From: Clostridiales bacterium UBA4698
GTDB taxonomy: Bacteria; Bacillota; Clostridia; TANB77; UBA1234
NCBI GenBank assembly: GCA_002404755.1
Contig: DHKI01000007.1
Location: 1-64,000 of the forward strand
Reading direction: 5' to 3'
Length of the DNA: 64,000 nucleotides
The notes under the pieces are model-generated. The model was not told the origin of the DNA, searched no databases, and saw only the letters and a program-made list of their open reading frames with translations. The position numbers were made by a program, and so were the translations under genes. Shown here in pieces: positions 47,663 to 56,853 of the stretch. Each line of letters opens with the position of its first letter. Position 1 is the first letter of the stretch.

Positions 47663-47947
47663 ATGGAAAAATTAAAAAGTATGTTAACTGAAATTTTTGA
47701 CTCAAGAATTGATAATATTGCAAGTGTAACTCCAGAAGAAAGGGAACAAATCAGAGAATTAAAAAATTATGTTGATACGGAGGAGTTTTTCCCAGATGCA
47801 ACAAAAAAAGAACTTGAAAGAATTGAGGAGTTTGCTGATATAGTAACTGAAAATATGGCAAGTGAAATGGGATTCTTTAATGAAAAATATTATAAAACAG
47901 GTTTTGCAGATGCAGTAAAATTAATAATGGAATGTATGAAAATGTGA
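47663..47947 (+). CDS. Hypothetical acidic helical protein
   Basis: A 94-residue acidic, helical protein (KYYKTGFADAVKLIMECMK at the end) of a type often seen in ICEs, unknown function. Expression could be doubly limited: an 18-base operator at 47584 and an mRNA hairpin over its ribosome-binding site. It lies 120 bases before hsdR but has its own control region. Confidence 0.6.
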   Translation: MEKLKSMLTEIFDSRIDNIASVTPEEREQIRELKNYVDTEEFFPDATKKELERIEEFADIVTENMASEMGFFNEKYYKTGFADAVKLIMECMKM

Positions 47948-47974
47948 TAAATAGGCGAATAATGTAAAAAGACA

Positions 47975-48014
47975 ACTTCAATTTGTTGAATTAAAAAGCC
48001 CAATATGGTATAAT
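47975..48014 (+). promoter_or_regulatory. hsd promoter with XRE operator-like site O2
   Basis: TTGAAT (47986-47991) and TATAAT (48009-48014) with a 17-base spacer form the likely hsdRMS promoter. The operator-like ACTTCAATTTGTTGAATT (47975-47992) matches O1 at 14 of 18 positions and covers the -35, so binding there would block polymerase. Confidence 0.65.
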
Positions 48015-48066
48015 AGTTCTGATAGTATAAAATTATCGGAAGTTATATTATCTTGGGGGTGGTAGT

Positions 48067-50376
48067 ATGGAAAACTATTATGAATTATCTGAAGAAGATA
48101 CAAGAGCCAAATTCATAGATGGAAGTCTGAAAGCTAAATGGGCTGAAAGTCAAATAAGAAGAGAAACACCATTTACTGATGGAAGAATAACAGTAAGAGG
48201 TAAAATGGTGTCAAGAGGGACTAGAAAAAGAACAGACTATATTTTATATAATAAATCTAATAGTCCTTTAGCGATAGTGGAAGCAAAGAAATACAGTGAA
48301 CCTGTTGGTAAAGGTATGCAACAGGCGATAGAGTATGCCCAAATACTTGATATACCATTTGCTTATTCTACTAACGGTAGGGGATTTTTAGAGCATAATA
48401 TGCTTACTGGAGAAGAAAGAGAGTTCTCAATGGGTGAGTTCCCAACCCCAGAAGAATTATGGGACAGATACAAAAATGCAAAAAGTATTTCCGAAACAGA
48501 AGAACAAATAATAAATGAGCCATATTATTATCAAGCAGGAGAAAAACACCCAAGATATTATCAGCGAATTGCAATAAATAGAACTGTTGAAGCAGTAGCT
48601 AAAGGTAAAAATAGGATTTTATTAGTAATGGCAACAGGTACAGGAAAAACATATACTGCGTTCCAGATTATATATAGACTTTGGAAATCTGGAAAAAAGA
48701 AAAAAATATTATATTTGGCAGATAGAAATGTCTTGATAGACCAAACAATGTCGCAAGACTTTCAACCATTTTCTAAAGTAATGACCAAAATTGAACACAA
48801 GAAAATGGATAGTTCTTATGAAATATATATGGCGTTGTATCAGCAATTAATAGATGGTAATGGAAATGATGTATTTAAAGAATTTGATAAAGATTTCTTT
48901 GACCTAATTATTGTTGACGAATGTCATAGAGGTAGTGCTGCTGAAGATTCAAATTGGAGAAGAATTTTAGAATATTTTGAAAGTGCTACACAAATTGGTT
49001 TAACTGCTACTCCAAAGGAAACAAAAGAAGTATCAAATATTTCATACTTTGGAGAGCCAATATATACATATAGCTTGAAACAGGGAATTGATGATGGATT
49101 TTTAGCACCATATAAAGTTATAAGAGTAAATTTAGATAAAGATTTACTAGGCTACATTCCAGAAGCAGGAAAGTTAGATATGTACGGCAATGAGATTGAG
49201 CAAAGAGAATATAACACAAAAGATTTTGATAAAAATATAATTATTGATGATAGAACTAAAAAAGTTGCAGAACAAATTACTGAAATTTTAAAAGAAAATG
49301 ATAGATTTGCAAAGACTATTGTATTCTGTGTGGACATTGAACACGCAGAAAGAATGCGTCAAGCATTGGTAAATGAAAATGCCGATTTAGTAAAAGAAGA
49401 TCCAAGATATATAATGAGAATTACTGGAGATAACAATGAGGGAAAAGCACAATTAGACAATTTTATTGATGTTGAAAGCAAGTATCCTACTATTGTTACT
49501 ACATCGAAATTAATGACAACAGGTGTTGACTGTAAAACTTGTAAATACATTGTAATTGATTCTTTAATAGCGAGTATGACAGAGTTTAAACAAATAATAG
49601 GTCGTGGTACTAGAATTAGAGAAGATTATGGAAAATCATATTTCACAATAGTAGATTTTAGGAATGTAACTCGACTTTTCCAAGACAAAGACTTTGATGG
49701 AGAGCCGGTTGTAGTAGAAGATTTCCCAAAACCTAAAGGTACTGGAGATGATACTGAAAATGGTAATAGTGGAGGAGATGGAACAACACCAGTTGATCCA
49801 CCTATTGAGCCAAAGACACAAAAATACAGAGTTAATGATGTAGAAGTAGAAATAATCAATAAAATGGTACAGTATTATGGGAAAGATGGAAAGCTTACAA
49901 CAGAGTCTTTGGTTGATTTCTCAAAAAGAAGTATTTTGAATGAATATGCTGATTTGAATACATTTATTAATAGATGGAATAGTGAAGAAAAGAAACAAGC
50001 TATAATTGATGAATTAAAGGAACACGGAATATTATTAGAAGCATTAAGAGAAGAAGTGGGTAAAAAAGATATAAGCGACTTTGATTTAATACTTCATATT
50101 GCTTATGATAAAAAACCATTAACCAAAGCAGAAAGAGCAAATAAAGTAATGAAAAAAGGTTATTTGTATAAATATTCTGAACAAGCACAACTTGTATTAT
50201 CAATGTTGTTACAAAAATATCAAGATAGTGAAATATTAGATTTATCTGATACGAGAGTTTTACAACTTCGTCCATTTGATGGGTTAGGTGGACCTCTAAA
50301 AATTGTAAAATTATTTGGAGGAAAAGAAGAATATGTGAAAGCTGTGGAAGAATTAGAAAATGAATTATATGCGTAA
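48067..50376 (+). CDS. hsdR: Type I restriction endonuclease subunit R
   Basis: A 769-residue subunit that translocates DNA and cuts far from the site. The N-terminal nuclease motif AIVEAKK (ExK near residue 72) is preceded by an acidic DYILYN. Helicase motifs follow: TGTGKT near residue 190, DECH near 284, GLTATP near 311 and the motif VI region IIGRGTRIRED near 512. It is compact compared with roughly 1000-residue HsdR, as in the type ID/EcoEI-like group. It is the first gene of hsdRMS, 16 bases before hsdM. Confidence 0.92.
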   Translation: MENYYELSEEDTRAKFIDGSLKAKWAESQIRRETPFTDGRITVRGKMVSRGTRKRTDYILYNKSNSPLAIVEAKKYSEPVGKGMQQAIEYAQILDIPFAYSTNGRGFLEHNMLTGEEREFSMGEFPTPEELWDRYKNAKSISETEEQIINEPYYYQAGEKHPRYYQRIAINRTVEAVAKGKNRILLVMATGTGKTYTAFQIIYRLWKSGKKKKILYLADRNVLIDQTMSQDFQPFSKVMTKIEHKKMDSSYEIYMALYQQLIDGNGNDVFKEFDKDFFDLIIVDECHRGSAAEDSNWRRILEYFESATQIGLTATPKETKEVSNISYFGEPIYTYSLKQGIDDGFLAPYKVIRVNLDKDLLGYIPEAGKLDMYGNEIEQREYNTKDFDKNIIIDDRTKKVAEQITEILKENDRFAKTIVFCVDIEHAERMRQALVNENADLVKEDPRYIMRITGDNNEGKAQLDNFIDVESKYPTIVTTSKLMTTGVDCKTCKYIVIDSLIASMTEFKQIIGRGTRIREDYGKSYFTIVDFRNVTRLFQDKDFDGEPVVVEDFPKPKGTGDDTENGNSGGDGTTPVDPPIEPKTQKYRVNDVEVEIINKMVQYYGKDGKLTTESLVDFSKRSILNEYADLNTFINRWNSEEKKQAIIDELKEHGILLEALREEVGKKDISDFDLILHIAYDKKPLTKAERANKVMKKGYLYKYSEQAQLVLSMLLQKYQDSEILDLSDTRVLQLRPFDGLGGPLKIVKLFGGKEEYVKAVEELENELYA

Positions 50377-50391
50377 GATAAGGAGATAGAA

Positions 50392-51876
50392 ATGGGTATT
50401 GGAAATGTAATAAAAAGATTAAGAGATATAATGTGGAAAGATGATGGAGTCAATGGAGATGCACAAAGAATAGAGCAAATTGTATGGATTTTATTTTTGA
50501 AAGTTTATGATGCACAAGAACAACAATGGGAACTAGATGAAGATAATTATGAGTCAATAATTCCAGAAGAATTAAGATGGAGAAATTGGGCAGTAGATTT
50601 AAAAGACGGTAAAGCATTAACTTCTGAAGCTTTGTTAGATTTTGTAAATAATAAGTTGTTTCCAACCTTAAAGAAATTAGATGTAAATGAAGAAACACCA
50701 AAGAAAAAAGCAATAGTAAAATTTATATTTGAAGATATTAACAACTATATGAAAAATGGGATTTTGTTAAGACAAGTAATTAATACTATTGACGAAATTG
50801 ACTTTACAGACACAAATGAAAAACACGAATTTAATGAAATATATGAAACGATGTTAAAAGAATTGCAAAGTGCAGGTAGTGCAGGAGAATTCTATACACC
50901 AAGACCAGTAACAAACTTTATGGTTGAAATGGTTAGTCCAACTTTAGATGATAGAATTGCAGACTTTGCTTGTGGTACAGGTGGTTTCTTAACTTCTGCT
51001 TTAGATTTCCTAGATAAACAAGTAGATAATTTAGAAGATAGAAAGAAATATAATAATTCTATATATGGAATTGAAAAGAAATCACTACCATACTTACTTT
51101 GCGTTACTAATATGCTATTTCATAATATTGAAGAGCCTAATATTGAACATAAAAATAGCTTAAGTAAGAATGTTAGAGATTATTCCATTGATGAAAAATA
51201 TGATGTTATAATAATGAATCCACCTTATGGTGGCTCTGAATTAAAAAATATTCAAGCTAATTTTCCAATGGAATTAAGAGGCTCTGAAACTGCTGATTTA
51301 TTTATGACACTTATTTTATATCGTTTAAGAAATAATGGTAGAGTAGCAGTTATCTTACCAGATGGATTTTTATTTGGTACAGATAATACAAAAACAAATA
51401 TTAAAAAGAAAATATTAGAAGAATGTAATTTACATACAATAGTTAGAATGCCTAGTAGTGTATTTGCACCATATACTTCTATAACAACTAATATTCTTTT
51501 CTTTGATAAAACAAAGAAAACTGATGAGGTATGGTTTTATAGAATGGATATGCCAGAAGGATATAAGAATTTCTCAAAAACGAAACCTATAAAGAATGAA
51601 CACTTTGATAAAGTAAGAGAATGGTGGAACAATAGAGTAGAAATCAAAGATGAAAAAGAAGATGAAAGTTCTACTGAAACGTATAAATCTAAAAAATATA
51701 CTGCTGAAGAAATTGTTAATTTGAATTATAACTTGGATTTGTGTGGTTATCCACATAAAGAAGAAATAATATTAGAGCCAAAAGAACTTATAAGCCAATA
51801 TCAAGAAAAAAGAGCGAACTTAAATGCAGAGATTGATAAAATTTTAGATGAAATAAGTAAAATGTTGGAGGAATAA
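50392..51876 (+). CDS. hsdM: Type I DNA N6-adenine methyltransferase subunit M
   Basis: A 494-residue methylase. The N-terminal helical HsdM domain is at residues 1-135, the SAGEFYTPRPV segment at about 163, SAM-binding motif I FACGTGGF near 192 and catalytic NPPY near 276. It methylates the target adenine with HsdS. It ends one base before hsdS, so the two are coupled. Confidence 0.94.
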   Translation: MGIGNVIKRLRDIMWKDDGVNGDAQRIEQIVWILFLKVYDAQEQQWELDEDNYESIIPEELRWRNWAVDLKDGKALTSEALLDFVNNKLFPTLKKLDVNEETPKKKAIVKFIFEDINNYMKNGILLRQVINTIDEIDFTDTNEKHEFNEIYETMLKELQSAGSAGEFYTPRPVTNFMVEMVSPTLDDRIADFACGTGGFLTSALDFLDKQVDNLEDRKKYNNSIYGIEKKSLPYLLCVTNMLFHNIEEPNIEHKNSLSKNVRDYSIDEKYDVIIMNPPYGGSELKNIQANFPMELRGSETADLFMTLILYRLRNNGRVAVILPDGFLFGTDNTKTNIKKKILEECNLHTIVRMPSSVFAPYTSITTNILFFDKTKKTDEVWFYRMDMPEGYKNFSKTKPIKNEHFDKVREWWNNRVEIKDEKEDESSTETYKSKKYTAEEIVNLNYNLDLCGYPHKEEIILEPKELISQYQEKRANLNAEIDKILDEISKMLEE

Positions 51877-51877
51877 A

Positions 51878-53458
51878 ATGACTGCACAAGAATTAAAAAA
51901 TTCTATTCTTCAACTAGCTATACAAGGCAAGTTAGTTCCACAAGATCCAAATGATGAACCTGCAACTGTGTTGCTAGAGAAGATAAAAGAAGAAAGAAAT
52001 AAGTTAATAAAAGAAAAAAAGATAAAAAAAGAAAAATATTCTGAAATATATAAAGATGAAACCGATAATCATTATTATGAGAAGTTTGAAGATGGGACCG
52101 TAAATGATATTACTGAAGAGATACCGTTTGATATACCTGATAATTGGAAATGGGTACATTTTGAAAATTTAGGATATTTCATTTCAGGTTATACCCCAAA
52201 AAGAGAAGAAATATCATCCAATGGTAATATACCATATTTTAAAGTTTCAGATATGAATACCAATGGTAATGAGATCTATTTAATATATACAGATAATTAT
52301 TTATGTACTAACAAGTATTATCCAAAAAACACTATTGTTTATCCTAAAAATGGCGGAGCTGTTTTTACTAACAAACGAAGAATATTAAAATATGATTCTG
52401 TCGTGGATTTGAATACAGGTGGTTTTTGTTGCTATAGTTTTGCTTATCTAAATTTTATGTTCTTATTATTCAGCAACATTGATTTTAGACAATATTATAA
52501 AGGAACAGCATTGCCTACTTTGGATATGGATAAAATAAAAAGAATATATATTCCATTTCCACCACTTAATGAACAAGAGAGAATAAAAAATAAAATAGAA
52601 ATACTAAATCCAATTATAAACTTATATGATTCAAAATATAATGAAATCGAAGCTTTAAATACCTCTTATAAAGAAGAACTAAAGAAATCAATATTGCAAT
52701 ATGCTATTCAAGGAAAATTAGTAAAACGAGATCCTAATGATGAACCGGCAGAAGTTTTGATTAATAAAATTCTTGAAGAAAAAAGAGAGTTAATAAAAAC
52801 AAAGCAAATTAAAAAAGAGAATTTGTCTGTAATATATAAAGATAGTACAGATAATCAATTTTATGAGAAGTTTGATGATGATACGATTGTCAATATTACA
52901 GATGAAATTCCTTTTGATATACCAAGCAATTGGTGTTGGACAAAATTAAGAAATATCGGCGTATATAAAAAAGGTCCATTTGGTAGTGCATTAACAAAAA
53001 GTATGTTTGTACCTAAATCTAATGAAACAATAAAAGTTTATGAACAAAAAAATGCAATTCAGAAAAACGCTACTTTAGGAGAATATTATATAACAAAAGA
53101 TTATTTTGAAAGGAGTCTGACAGGATTTGAAATTTTTCCAAATGATATAATTGTTAGTTGTGCTGGTACAATTGGAGAGACTTATGTTATGCCTAATGAA
53201 ATGGAAAGAGGAATAATAAATCAGGCATTAATGCGAATGAGAATATTAGAATTATTTCCTAAAGATTACTTTTTATTATATTTTGATTATGTATTAAAAA
53301 AATCATCTGCCAAAAAAAGTAGTGGTTCCGCAATTAAAAATATTCCACCATTTGACATTTTCAAAGAATTCCTTGTAGCAGTACCACCAATAGCAGAGCA
53401 AAAACGTATTTTAGGAAAGTTGAATATAATGTTTAATATTATCAAAACAGCTGAATAA
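51878..53458 (+). CDS. hsdS: Expressed type I specificity subunit S
   Basis: A 526-residue HsdS with two target-recognition domains (residues about 85-235 and 350-510) and conserved helical spacers. The second half repeats the first (NSILQLAIQGKLVPQDPNDE versus KSILQYAIQGKLVKRDPNDE). Segments at the start of each recognition domain are mirrored in an inverted copy at 54315-55742, so the domains can be swapped by inversion. Only this copy has the full N-terminus and lies behind hsdM. Confidence 0.92.
   Translation: MTAQELKNSILQLAIQGKLVPQDPNDEPATVLLEKIKEERNKLIKEKKIKKEKYSEIYKDETDNHYYEKFEDGTVNDITEEIPFDIPDNWKWVHFENLGYFISGYTPKREEISSNGNIPYFKVSDMNTNGNEIYLIYTDNYLCTNKYYPKNTIVYPKNGGAVFTNKRRILKYDSVVDLNTGGFCCYSFAYLNFMFLLFSNIDFRQYYKGTALPTLDMDKIKRIYIPFPPLNEQERIKNKIEILNPIINLYDSKYNEIEALNTSYKEELKKSILQYAIQGKLVKRDPNDEPAEVLINKILEEKRELIKTKQIKKENLSVIYKDSTDNQFYEKFDDDTIVNITDEIPFDIPSNWCWTKLRNIGVYKKGPFGSALTKSMFVPKSNETIKVYEQKNAIQKNATLGEYYITKDYFERSLTGFEIFPNDIIVSCAGTIGETYVMPNEMERGIINQALMRMRILELFPKDYFLLYFDYVLKKSSAKKSSGSAIKNIPPFDIFKEFLVAVPPIAEQKRILGKLNIMFNIIKTAE
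52061..52098 (+). repeat. Invertible hsdS repeat IR1, left arm
   Basis: 38 bases identical in inverted orientation to 55702-55739. They encode the conserved DNHYYEKFEDGT segment that begins target-recognition domain 1. Recombination here would exchange both recognition domains and flip the recombinase gene. Confidence 0.8.
52730..52824 (+). repeat. Invertible hsdS repeat IR2, left arm
   Basis: The central conserved region of hsdS is nearly identical, inverted, to 54950-55043 (only a few mismatches by eye). Recombination here would exchange only the second recognition domains. Confidence 0.75.
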
Positions 53459-53471
53459 TCAGCTGTTTTTT
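53444..53471. terminator. Bidirectional terminator between hsdS and the recombinase
   Basis: AAAACAGCTGA and TCAGCTGTTTT form an 11-bp perfect stem with T-runs on both strands; it ends both convergent genes. Confidence 0.75.
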
Positions 53472-53473
53472 GG

Positions 53474-54277
53474 CTACCAATCAATTATTTTATTTACTAT
53501 TTCTTGCTGTTCGGTGCTAGTTCTTCTTAAATAAATTCTAGTAGTTTCTATACTTTCGTGTCCCATTAAATCAGCTAGTAACGAAATGTCATTGAATCTT
53601 TCTAAAAAGCTTTTAGCAAATCGATGTCTAAATGAATGAGGGTAAATCACGTTAGGATTTAATCCATATTTTTTCCCTAGTTTTTTTAGTTCTCCTGCAA
53701 TTCCCCTTGCAGTAATTCTTTTTCCAAATTTGTTTTTAAATATGAACCCATCTGTAATTTCCTTTTCTTCAAACCATTTCAATGCTTCTTCTTGAAGTTT
53801 TTGTGGAATATATATTCTTCTTAATTTTCCACCTTTTGAATATAAATCAAAATATCCAATTTTCACATGTTCTACTTTGAATTGTATTAACTCGCTAATT
53901 CTAGCACCTGTTGCAGTAATAAATCTTATAACAAAATACCAGTACATTTCCTTCTCATTTTTCAAACATTTCTTAAAATATTCATAATCAGCTTCGCTAA
54001 TTACATTTTCTAAAAAATTTTTTTGTTGTAATTTTAAAAGCGGTAATCTCAATTTATCTTTTTTTAAATATTTTAAGTAAGAATTTATTGCTTGAATTCT
54101 TAAATTTACAGTTTTTATCTTATAATTTTCAACAAGAAATGTTTTATAAGCTTGTAAATTTTTCTTGTTTAAAATCAAATATTTTGATTGGTATTGTTTA
54201 ACTGCAAACAGATAAGATTTTATGGTATTTTGAGAAAGATTTTTCTTTTTTAAGTATTCTTCAAAAGAAAAAACCAT
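53474..54277 (-). CDS. Tyrosine recombinase for hsdS inversion
   Basis: A 267-residue XerC/D-like recombinase. Catalytic residues are in TGARISEL (Arg), SKGGKLRRI (Lys), HSFRH (His-Arg-His) and GHESIETTRIYLRR (His and Tyr nucleophile). The N-terminal SAM-like domain is at residues 1-90. Placement between an expressed hsdS and an inverted silent one is the known arrangement of phase-variable type I systems. Its start codon and ribosome-binding site lie inside a hairpin (54274-54302). Confidence 0.9.
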   Translation of the reverse strand: MVFSFEEYLKKKNLSQNTIKSYLFAVKQYQSKYLILNKKNLQAYKTFLVENYKIKTVNLRIQAINSYLKYLKKDKLRLPLLKLQQKNFLENVISEADYEYFKKCLKNEKEMYWYFVIRFITATGARISELIQFKVEHVKIGYFDLYSKGGKLRRIYIPQKLQEEALKWFEEKEITDGFIFKNKFGKRITARGIAGELKKLGKKYGLNPNVIYPHSFRHRFAKSFLERFNDISLLADLMGHESIETTRIYLRRTSTEQQEIVNKIIDW

Positions 54278-54302
54278 ACTGAAAACCTCCTTTCCAGTAT
54301 GG
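54274..54302 (-). promoter_or_regulatory. Hairpin enclosing the recombinase RBS and start codon
   Basis: On the minus strand CCATACTG and CAGTATGG form an 8-bp perfect stem. The AAAGGAGG ribosome-binding site is in the 13-base loop and the ATG is in the 3' arm. Such a fold would limit recombinase translation. Confidence 0.6.
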
Positions 54303-54949
54303 AATTATATAATATTATAGTTTATCAAATAAAATTTCTAATCTTTCTGTGATTTGTATTTGCTCATTAATAGGTGGAAGTGGAATTAATATATTCAAGA
54401 CTGTATCAGAGCCTATATTACCTTGATTAGCAGTTCCTGTTTCTTTTGAAAAGACTTGATCCAATACAAATTTTGATTTTAATATCTTTATTAAAAAAGA
54501 AACCTCAATACTTTTATTGTTCCTAAAAGCACCTACCCTTTGATTAAGATATAAATTATAATTTACCAAATCATCTTCTTTAACAAGCTTCGAGAAAAAG
54601 TAATCTCTTTTATTTTTTGTGCCTGTCATCGTTATTAATATATCATTCATTTTTATTAAGTATTTTTCTGTTTCACTCGCTAAATCATCATTTATATATA
54701 CAGGATTTGCTTCATACAAAATTTTATCATTTTTTACATTTCCCAAGCGTATAATTAAATTTGAGGATTTACTTATATAAGTAGTACTTTTGTATGCATA
54801 TCCACCTAATAGAGTACCTACATTTTTCAATCTAGTCCAACACCAACTATCTGGTATTTCAAAAGGAATTTCATCTGTAATATTGATAATCGTACCATCA
54901 TCGAACTTCTCATAAAATTGATTATCAGCATCTTTATAGATGATAGATA

Positions 54950-55043
54950 AATTCTCTTTTTTAATTTGCTTTGTTTTTATTAACTCTCGTTTTTCTTCAA
55001 GAATTTTATTAATCAAAACTTCTGCCGATTCATCATTAGGATC
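54950..55043 (-). repeat. Invertible hsdS repeat IR2, right arm
   Basis: Reverse-complement partner of 52730-52824, encoding DPNDESAEVLINKILEEKRE in the silent cassette. Confidence 0.75.
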
Positions 55044-55701
55044 TTGTTTTACTAGCTTACCTTGTATTGCATATTGTAAAATAGATTTTTTTAACTCTTC
55101 TTTATAAGAAGAATTTAAAAATTCAATTTCATTATATTTTTTATGATATATATTTATAATAGATTCTAATGAATCAATTTTGTTTTTTATACGATGTTGT
55201 TCTTTTAATGGTGGTAATGGAATTAAATATTTTTTAACATTATCTAGTTTAAGAAACATTTGATTAGTAGAACCTTCAGCACTTTTTTCTATTTGAAGTC
55301 TATTTAATTTTAAATAATATAATAAATAATAAGATATTACTTCATTTATGTTCCTAAAAACAAATAAGTGGCCATCTGTAATATATTTATTATCTTCTAA
55401 ATTAAAGATTCCAGATCTTCCAACAGTACCACCACCAAGAGTATTTAATAGAACATCATTTTTCTTTAAATAAAATTCTTGTGGATAATTTGCACTAAAA
55501 TCATCAGTGCAATATTTAATTCCGTTTAAATCAATTCCATAATCTTGATTATTTCTTTGACCTAACACCAAGTTATTATTAAGCGCTTTTGAGTATTTAG
55601 GACTTTTCCCAGAAAATGCAAACAAACAAATATTTTCTAATCTTGCCCAACACCAATTACTTGGAATCTCAAAAGGAATTTCATCCGTAATATCATTAAT
55701 A

Positions 55702-55739
55702 GTCCCATCTTCAAACTTCTCATAATAATGATTATCGGT
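55702..55739 (-). repeat. Invertible hsdS repeat IR1, right arm
   Basis: Reverse-complement partner of 52061-52098, identical over 38 bases. Homology ends right here, marking the outer edge of the invertible segment. Confidence 0.8.
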
Positions 55740-55750
55740 GGTTAAATATA

Positions 55751-55778
55751 AAAAATACACGATTATTGAAATCGTGTA
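55751..55778 (-). terminator. Terminator of the XRE gene
   Basis: TACACGAT and ATCGTGTA form an 8-bp stem with a TTTTTT tail on the minus strand. It insulates the silent hsdS from the repressor transcript. Confidence 0.75.
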
Positions 55779-55788
55779 CTTACTTTTA

Positions 55789-56025
55789 TTAGTCAGCTTC
55801 AACATCCTTAAATAACGGATGAGTAAAGAACTCTCCGAGAGTGATTCCAAATCCCTCACAGATATGAATCAAAGTATCTAGTTTGATTAATGAAGTCTTT
55901 CCATTCATAAAGGTTGTAATTGTTGAACAAGGAACACCAGTTTCTTTGCACAAATCCCAGATTTTCCAACCTTTTTCTTTAAGTAAAATTGTAATTCTTT
56001 TTCTAATTGCTTCTGATAAATTCAT
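55789..56025 (-). CDS. XRE-family repressor
   Basis: A 78-residue Cro/C1-type helix-turn-helix protein. Recognition helices lie at residues 25-50 (IWDLCKETGVPCSTITTFMNG), and the sequence has the usual LDTLIHICEGFGITLGEFF end. GGAGGGAGG precedes the start. Three operator-like sites lie 50-115 bases upstream, between it and a divergent gene. Similar sites at 47584 and 47975 suggest that it also controls the hsd operon. Confidence 0.85.
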   Translation of the reverse strand: MNLSEAIRKRITILLKEKGWKIWDLCKETGVPCSTITTFMNGKTSLIKLDTLIHICEGFGITLGEFFTHPLFKDVEAD

Positions 56026-56075
56026 TTCAACCTCCCTCCTTATGTAAAAAGCATAGCAAAGGAAGTTTAAAAACC

Positions 56076-56140
56076 ACTTGGGCGAGTTGAAGTAAAACGA
56101 AAATATTTCGATTTATCGAAGTACTTCGTTGCGTTGAAGT
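56076..56140. promoter_or_regulatory. Three tandem XRE operator-like 18-mers (O3-O5)
   Basis: The sites are ACTTGGGCGAGTTGAAGT (56076-56093), ATTTCGATTTATCGAAGT (56105-56122) and ACTTCGTTGCGTTGAAGT (56123-56140). All share the half-sites ACTTC and GAAGT of O1. TTGCGT (56129-56134) with a 17-base spacer to TATTAT (56152-56157) could be a rightward promoter overlapped by the last site. Confidence 0.65.
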
Positions 56141-56198
56141 AAAAAAGATGATATTATTACTGTGCGTGAGTGGTAATTTAACTCGGAGGTGTAATGAT

Positions 56199-56534
56199 AT
56201 GAAAAAATTAAATAGTAAATTGAAAGGTTTTATTGATTCATCTGTATTGTTATCTAGTTCGCATTTGATGATAATTTCTGAGGGAGAAATTATTTATTGG
56301 AAATCTCCACAAGGTAATGATAATGTAGTATGTGCAAGATTGAGTAATGATATACGAAGAATTTTAAACAAATTTGAGAGGAAAACAAATTCTACAAAAG
56401 AACTTTTTATAAAGAATGTGGAGGATACCATTCCTTTATTTGAAAATGATTCAACAGTATATGGAGGACAGTTTTTTTGCCTATTTGGTATAAAAATAAG
56501 TTGGAGATGGTACTTGTATATTATAGGACAATAG
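56199..56534 (+). CDS. Hypothetical protein divergent from the XRE gene
   Basis: A 111-residue protein of unknown family (MKKLNSKLKGFIDSSVLL start). The ATG at 56199 follows CGGAGG; the longer frame to 56148 lacks a site and runs over the promoter. Its control region is shared with the repressor, so it is probably repressed by it. Could be an anti-repressor or host-interaction factor; nothing in the sequence decides. Confidence 0.55.
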   Translation: MKKLNSKLKGFIDSSVLLSSSHLMIISEGEIIYWKSPQGNDNVVCARLSNDIRRILNKFERKTNSTKELFIKNVEDTIPLFENDSTVYGGQFFCLFGIKISWRWYLYIIGQ

Positions 56535-56623
56535 GTGGTTATATTGAAAGTAGCACTAAAGTAATGAAAACAACGGCAAGTTTTGTCCCTAGATTTATAG
56601 AATTATATGGATAGGAGATGTAT

Positions 56624-56840
56624 ATGGGATTAAAAGAAGATGTTGAAGAACTAAAAAAAAATAAAAGGCAAAAAGGCAGAAAAAAAGCTAGACGAAATAT
56701 TGATAAAATATGCAGATGAAATTTTTGCGTCTTTTTTTGAGGAAGAAGATGAGTTGCCAGAAGAAAAACATATTTTTTCTGAAGAACACGAACGAAGAAT
56801 GGAAGAAATATTTAGAAGCTTAAAAGAACGAGATAAATGA
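56624..56840 (+). pseudogene. Small coiled-coil gene with a poly-A frameshift
   Basis: The frame opens with MGLKEDVEELKK behind TAGGAGATG, then meets a run of nine A residues at 56653-56661. With eight, the frame would continue as GKKAEKKLDEILIKYADEI through to the TGA at 56840 (about 71 residues, acidic, helical). As written it stops at 56720. A true frameshift, polymerase slippage or a sequencing indel is possible. Confidence 0.5.
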
Positions 56841-56853
56841 ATCTCGTTCTTTT
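56825..56853. terminator. Bidirectional terminator
   Basis: AGAACGAGAT and ATCTCGTTCT form a 10-bp stem with T residues on the plus strand, separating the small coiled-coil gene from the convergent response regulator. Confidence 0.7.

Larger units (their letters stand above)
54315..55742 (-). pseudogene. Silent inverted hsdS cassette lacking its 5' end
   Basis: This carries two further target-recognition domains with the same spacers as hsdS, but starts directly at the DNHYYEKFEDGT segment and lacks the N-terminal 60 residues, a start codon and a promoter. The open frame extends to 55859 only by chance, through a terminator and the end of the XRE gene. It is a reservoir for domain exchange rather than an expressed gene. 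The two domains differ clearly from those in the expressed hsdS. Confidence 0.85.

Noticed and set aside
51878..55742. Assembly-created inverted duplication of hsdS
   Set aside because: The recognition domains of the two copies differ strongly while only the spacers match, and a recombinase gene lies between them, so the structure is biological.
55743..55859. N-terminal extension of the inverted hsdS frame
   Set aside because: It runs through a terminator hairpin and into the XRE gene in another frame; it has no resemblance to the HsdS N-terminus.
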